Shown here in pieces: positions 15,091-16,995 of a DNA stretch of 16,995 nt. Below the pieces are notes generated by a model. The model was not told the origin of the DNA. It saw nothing but the letters and a program-made list of their open reading frames with translations, and ran no database searches. The DNA lies in NCBI GenBank assembly GCA_049974825.1, contig JBNGDJ010000050.1, positions 1 to 16,995 on the forward strand, in the 5' to 3' direction. The DNA is from JBKHDT01 sp049974825 (GTDB taxonomy: Bacteria; Pseudomonadota; Gammaproteobacteria; Halothiobacillales; Halothiobacillaceae). Within the stretch, counting starts at the first letter, position 1. The number at the start of each line of letters is the position of its first letter. A program made the translations under genes and the position numbers.

Positions 15091-15705
15091 TCACGAGAAC
15101 AGCTCCACATCGCCTTCGACCTTGACCTCGGCCAGCTTCTGCCGGTAGGTGATTTCCCTTTCGATAATCGTGTCATTGTGAAGCGAACGCAACTTCCGCA
15201 CCAACACGCGCCCGGTCGACGGGAAGAAGTAGACCTTGCGCGGGTAATTGTCCAGCAGATCCTTGGCCACCACCGGGATATGCTCGGTCGCCAGGTAGTC
15301 CACCACGAACTGCGCATTGCGCTCGCCCACCGGGTTGTTTCGAAACCCCGGCAGCACGTTGCCGGCCCCGAATACCTTCGCCTCGAGATTGCTTCGACGG
15401 GCGCCCATCTTGAGCAGCTGGTTGATGAGAATTTCCATCGCGTAGTCGCCGTAGCGCATGGATGAGCTCAAGGGGTCGTCCTGCTCGCGCTTGTTGTCCG
15501 GCAGCATGAAGTGATTGAGACCACCGATACCCTGTTTCCGATCCCGGATGCAGGCGGCCACACAGGAGCCAAGCACGGTCACCAGCACCATTTCCCGACC
15601 GGTTACGTAGTACTCGCCCGGCAGGATCTTGACGGCATCCATCTCAAGATGCCGGTCATAGTAAAGATTCGGCGCCAGAACCTCCTCAAAGTCGGACACG
15701 CTCAT
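15091..15705 (-). CDS. cheD: CheD, chemoreceptor glutamine deamidase
   Basis: A 204-residue CheD, which converts specific chemoreceptor glutamines to methylatable glutamates. The catalytic Cys48 in TVLGSCVAAC and His65 in GGLNHFMLP are present with the family spacing of 17 residues, and FGAGNVLPG (112-120) is the usual second core motif. About 20 residues at the N-terminus precede the common start of the family. The C-terminus EGDVELFS is an extension that matches the tail of the MCP-like protein two genes downstream. The ATG overlaps the cheR stop (ATGA), showing translational coupling. CheC, the usual partner of CheD in Bacillus, is not seen. Confidence 0.96.
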   Translation of the reverse strand: MSVSDFEEVLAPNLYYDRHLEMDAVKILPGEYYVTGREMVLVTVLGSCVAACIRDRKQGIGGLNHFMLPDNKREQDDPLSSSMRYGDYAMEILINQLLKMGARRSNLEAKVFGAGNVLPGFRNNPVGERNAQFVVDYLATEHIPVVAKDLLDNYPRKVYFFPSTGRVLVRKLRSLHNDTIIEREITYRQKLAEVKVEGDVELFS

Positions 15706-16526
15706 CGGTTCACCGGAGCGTAGACCGTCTTGCCCTTGAGACGGAACAGGTCAGAAGCATGCGCCAGGCTCTCGGAATGCCCCACGAACAGCAACCCGTC
15801 CGGGTGTATCAGGGGCTTGAGCCGGGACAGCAGGCGATATTGCGTCGGCTTGTCGAAATAGATCATCACGTTGCGACAGAAGACCTCGTCAAAGGGACCT
15901 TTCACCGGCCACTGCTGGCCGAGCAGGTTGAAGCTTCGGAATGTCACCAGTGCACGGACCTCAGGACGAACCCGAACCATGCCTTCATGCGCTCCCCTGC
16001 CCCGCAGGAAGAAGCGCTTGAGATCCCGATCCGGAATCCTGGCCACACGGTCTGCAGAATATATGCCAGCCTCGGCCGAACGCACGACATTGGTATCAAG
16101 GTCCGTGGCGAGAATGCGAACGGGCGGCCGAAATGAATCGAAGGCGTCGATCAGGGTCATCGCCATTGAATAGGGTTCTTCGCCCGTTGAGCAGGCAGCG
16201 GACCAGAGCGTGACGGGCGAACGGCCGCTGCGCCGCTGGGCGACGGCATGCTCGGCGAGAATCGGGAAGTGATGTGCCTCTCGGAAGAACGAGGTCAGGT
16301 TGGTCGTCAAGGCATTGACGAAGTGCTGCCACTCCTCAGCGTCATTGTTCAGTCGGTCAAGGTACTCCCCGAAGCGCGTCAACCCGGTAATTCGCAATCG
16401 TCGCGCAATCCGGCTGTATACCATGTCCCGCTTGCCCGGGTTTAGGGAGATGCCGGCATGGGTATAGATCAGCTCCCGGATCTTTTCAAAATCCGAGTCT
16501 GTAAAGTGAAATTCGCGGTCGGCCAT
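15702..16526 (-). CDS. cheR: CheR, chemoreceptor glutamate methyltransferase
   Basis: A 274-residue CheR that methylates receptor glutamates with S-adenosylmethionine. The N-terminal helical domain ends with LTTNLTSFFRE (73-83). The SAM-binding part has WSAACSTGEEPYS (108-120) and ATDLD (140-144), followed by VFCRNVMIYFD (215-225) and LFVGHSE (246-252). The beta-subdomain that binds receptor C-terminal pentapeptides is expected within about 148-200. The upstream receptor ends in WEEF, a matching tether. The ribosome binding site is weak (GGAA). The stop overlaps the cheD start by 4 nt, and the gene lies 216 bp downstream of the receptor. Confidence 0.97.
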   Translation of the reverse strand: MADREFHFTDSDFEKIRELIYTHAGISLNPGKRDMVYSRIARRLRITGLTRFGEYLDRLNNDAEEWQHFVNALTTNLTSFFREAHHFPILAEHAVAQRRSGRSPVTLWSAACSTGEEPYSMAMTLIDAFDSFRPPVRILATDLDTNVVRSAEAGIYSADRVARIPDRDLKRFFLRGRGAHEGMVRVRPEVRALVTFRSFNLLGQQWPVKGPFDEVFCRNVMIYFDKPTQYRLLSRLKPLIHPDGLLFVGHSESLAHASDLFRLKGKTVYAPVNR

Positions 16527-16555
16527 CTCAGCGGATTCCGTTCCGGTTCAGGATT

Positions 16556-16569
16556 CTGTCCACGGACAG
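16556..16569. promoter_or_regulatory. Palindrome in the 216-bp gap upstream of cheR
   Basis: CTGTCC and GGACAG flank a 2-nt centre. A related half site CTGTCCACGG recurs at 16619-16628, so a two-site operator is conceivable. A separate weak hairpin CACCC/GGGTG (16701-16717) lies just past the receptor stop. The rest of the gap (16527-16742) shows no credible gene. Confidence 0.3.
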
Positions 16570-16742
16570 GTCGGGGTTGCTGCACGGGCGGGGAATGACA
16601 CCACCCATTGAAATCCCCTGTCCACGGCCGACACAAGACGGCGCTGGCCGGGCAAAAAGCCCCCTTTTGACGGGCGGGAGCCACTTCGCCTTGCTTTTCT
16701 CACCCCCCGAACGGGTGGGAATCCGCGACTGCACGGGGCGGT

Positions 16743-16995
16743 TCAGAACTCTTCCCACTCGTCCTCATCCGCAGCGTGGCCGCGGCCCTTCGCCGGCCCC
16801 GTCTGCCCCCCGGACGATTTGGAGCCTGACTTGGCACCTGACTTCACGCCAGCCTTGCCGGCAGCCCTGGCCTGACTGGCCACGGCCCTGGCCACCGCAG
16901 GCCGGTTGCTGCCGCCCAGGCGCGGCGCATCGTGCGTGACCGCCGAGTCATCGACCTTGAAGAAACTCACCGCGCGCGACAGACCCTCGGACTGC
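16743..16995 (-). CDS. C-terminal end of a chemoreceptor (MCP) with CheR-tethering tail, partial
   Basis: The reading frame is open to the right window edge, so only the last 83 residues are seen. SEGLSRAVSFFKVDD resembles the usual end of an MCP signalling helix. A flexible, low-complexity linker rich in Ala, Gly, Ser and Lys (about 50 residues) follows, and the protein ends DEDEWEEF. A W-E-E-F C-terminus after a flexible linker is the CheR-docking signal of receptors such as Pseudomonas Aer2/McpB. The gene order receptor-cheR-cheD-cheB is the same as in the Pseudomonas Che2 (F7 class) cluster. The sensor domain is outside the window, so the stimulus is unknown. Confidence 0.88.
   Translation of the reverse strand, partial: QSEGLSRAVSFFKVDDSAVTHDAPRLGGSNRPAVARAVASQARAAGKAGVKSGAKSGSKSSGGQTGPAKGRGHAADEDEWEEF

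Noticed and set aside
12694..15125. Long plus-strand open frames opposite the MCP-like gene and cheB
   Set aside because: Antisense shadows of high-GC genes; their composition is unnatural and no motifs are seen, while the minus-strand products are unambiguous.
16556..16569. CTGT...ACAG palindrome upstream of cheR as a possible LexA box
   Set aside because: The spacer is 6 bases, not the 8 required by the LexA consensus seen at 1618-1633.
1..16995. CRISPR array, tRNA, rRNA, transposase or integrase
   Set aside because: No regularly spaced repeats, no tRNA-like or rRNA sequence and no transposase or integrase coding frame was seen; the only repeats are the hairpin family, the 55-nt contig-end copies and one 12-bp tandem pair.

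Overview
The window is a gene-dense, GC-rich stretch of a gammaproteobacterial chromosome. I base this on the LexA/ImuA/ImuB set with an E. coli-type CTGT-N8-ACAG operator, a YejF-type ABC ATPase, an aer2-cheR-cheD-cheB-like chemosensory block, and a SpoIIE-phosphatase/STAS pair of the kind known from Pseudomonas. The sucrose-phosphorylase-like enzyme with a sucrose-phosphatase-like partner would fit a halotolerant lineage, but I cannot name a genus.

Left part (1-2960): an SOS mutagenesis module. imuB (minus strand) is divergent from lexA-imuA (plus strand), and one near-perfect LexA box lies in the 68-bp gap between them. imuA overlaps the end of lexA and is followed by a perfect 10-bp hairpin. 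No dnaE2 is in view; the space beyond imuB is outside the window.

Middle-left (2991-7306): a GT-C family glycosyltransferase, a 100-N assembly gap flanked by two identical 55-nt contig ends, an orphan dual-ATPase YejF-type peptide ABC protein, and a divergent exported protein of unknown function. The assembly gap falls inside a copy of a dispersed hairpin-rich repeat. That repeat occurs three times here: at the left edge, at 4541-4812 and at 7440-7654. The third copy is complete, with imperfect terminal inverted repeats and six internal hairpins.

Middle-right (7681-10310): a two-gene plus-strand unit, a GH13 subfamily 18-type glycoside phosphorylase and a HAD phosphatase of the sucrose-6-phosphate phosphatase type. 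Together they suggest metabolism of a glucoside such as sucrose, glucosylglycerol or glucosylglycerate.

Right part (10425-16995): a minus-strand chemosensory and partner-switch locus, read right to left. It holds the C-terminus of a chemoreceptor with a WEEF-type CheR tether, then cheR, cheD and cheB, a short two-TM MCP-like protein with a CheZ-like DITGQ motif, a STAS anti-sigma-antagonist-like protein, and a REC-PP2C-HATPase response regulator. CheR/CheD are joined by an ATGA overlap, and the STAS protein and regulator genes overlap by 35 nt. cheA, cheW and cheY are not in the window and are expected further right. The most unusual points are the CheZ-like signature inside the MCP-like protein, the C-terminal tail it shares with CheD, and the structured repeat family.
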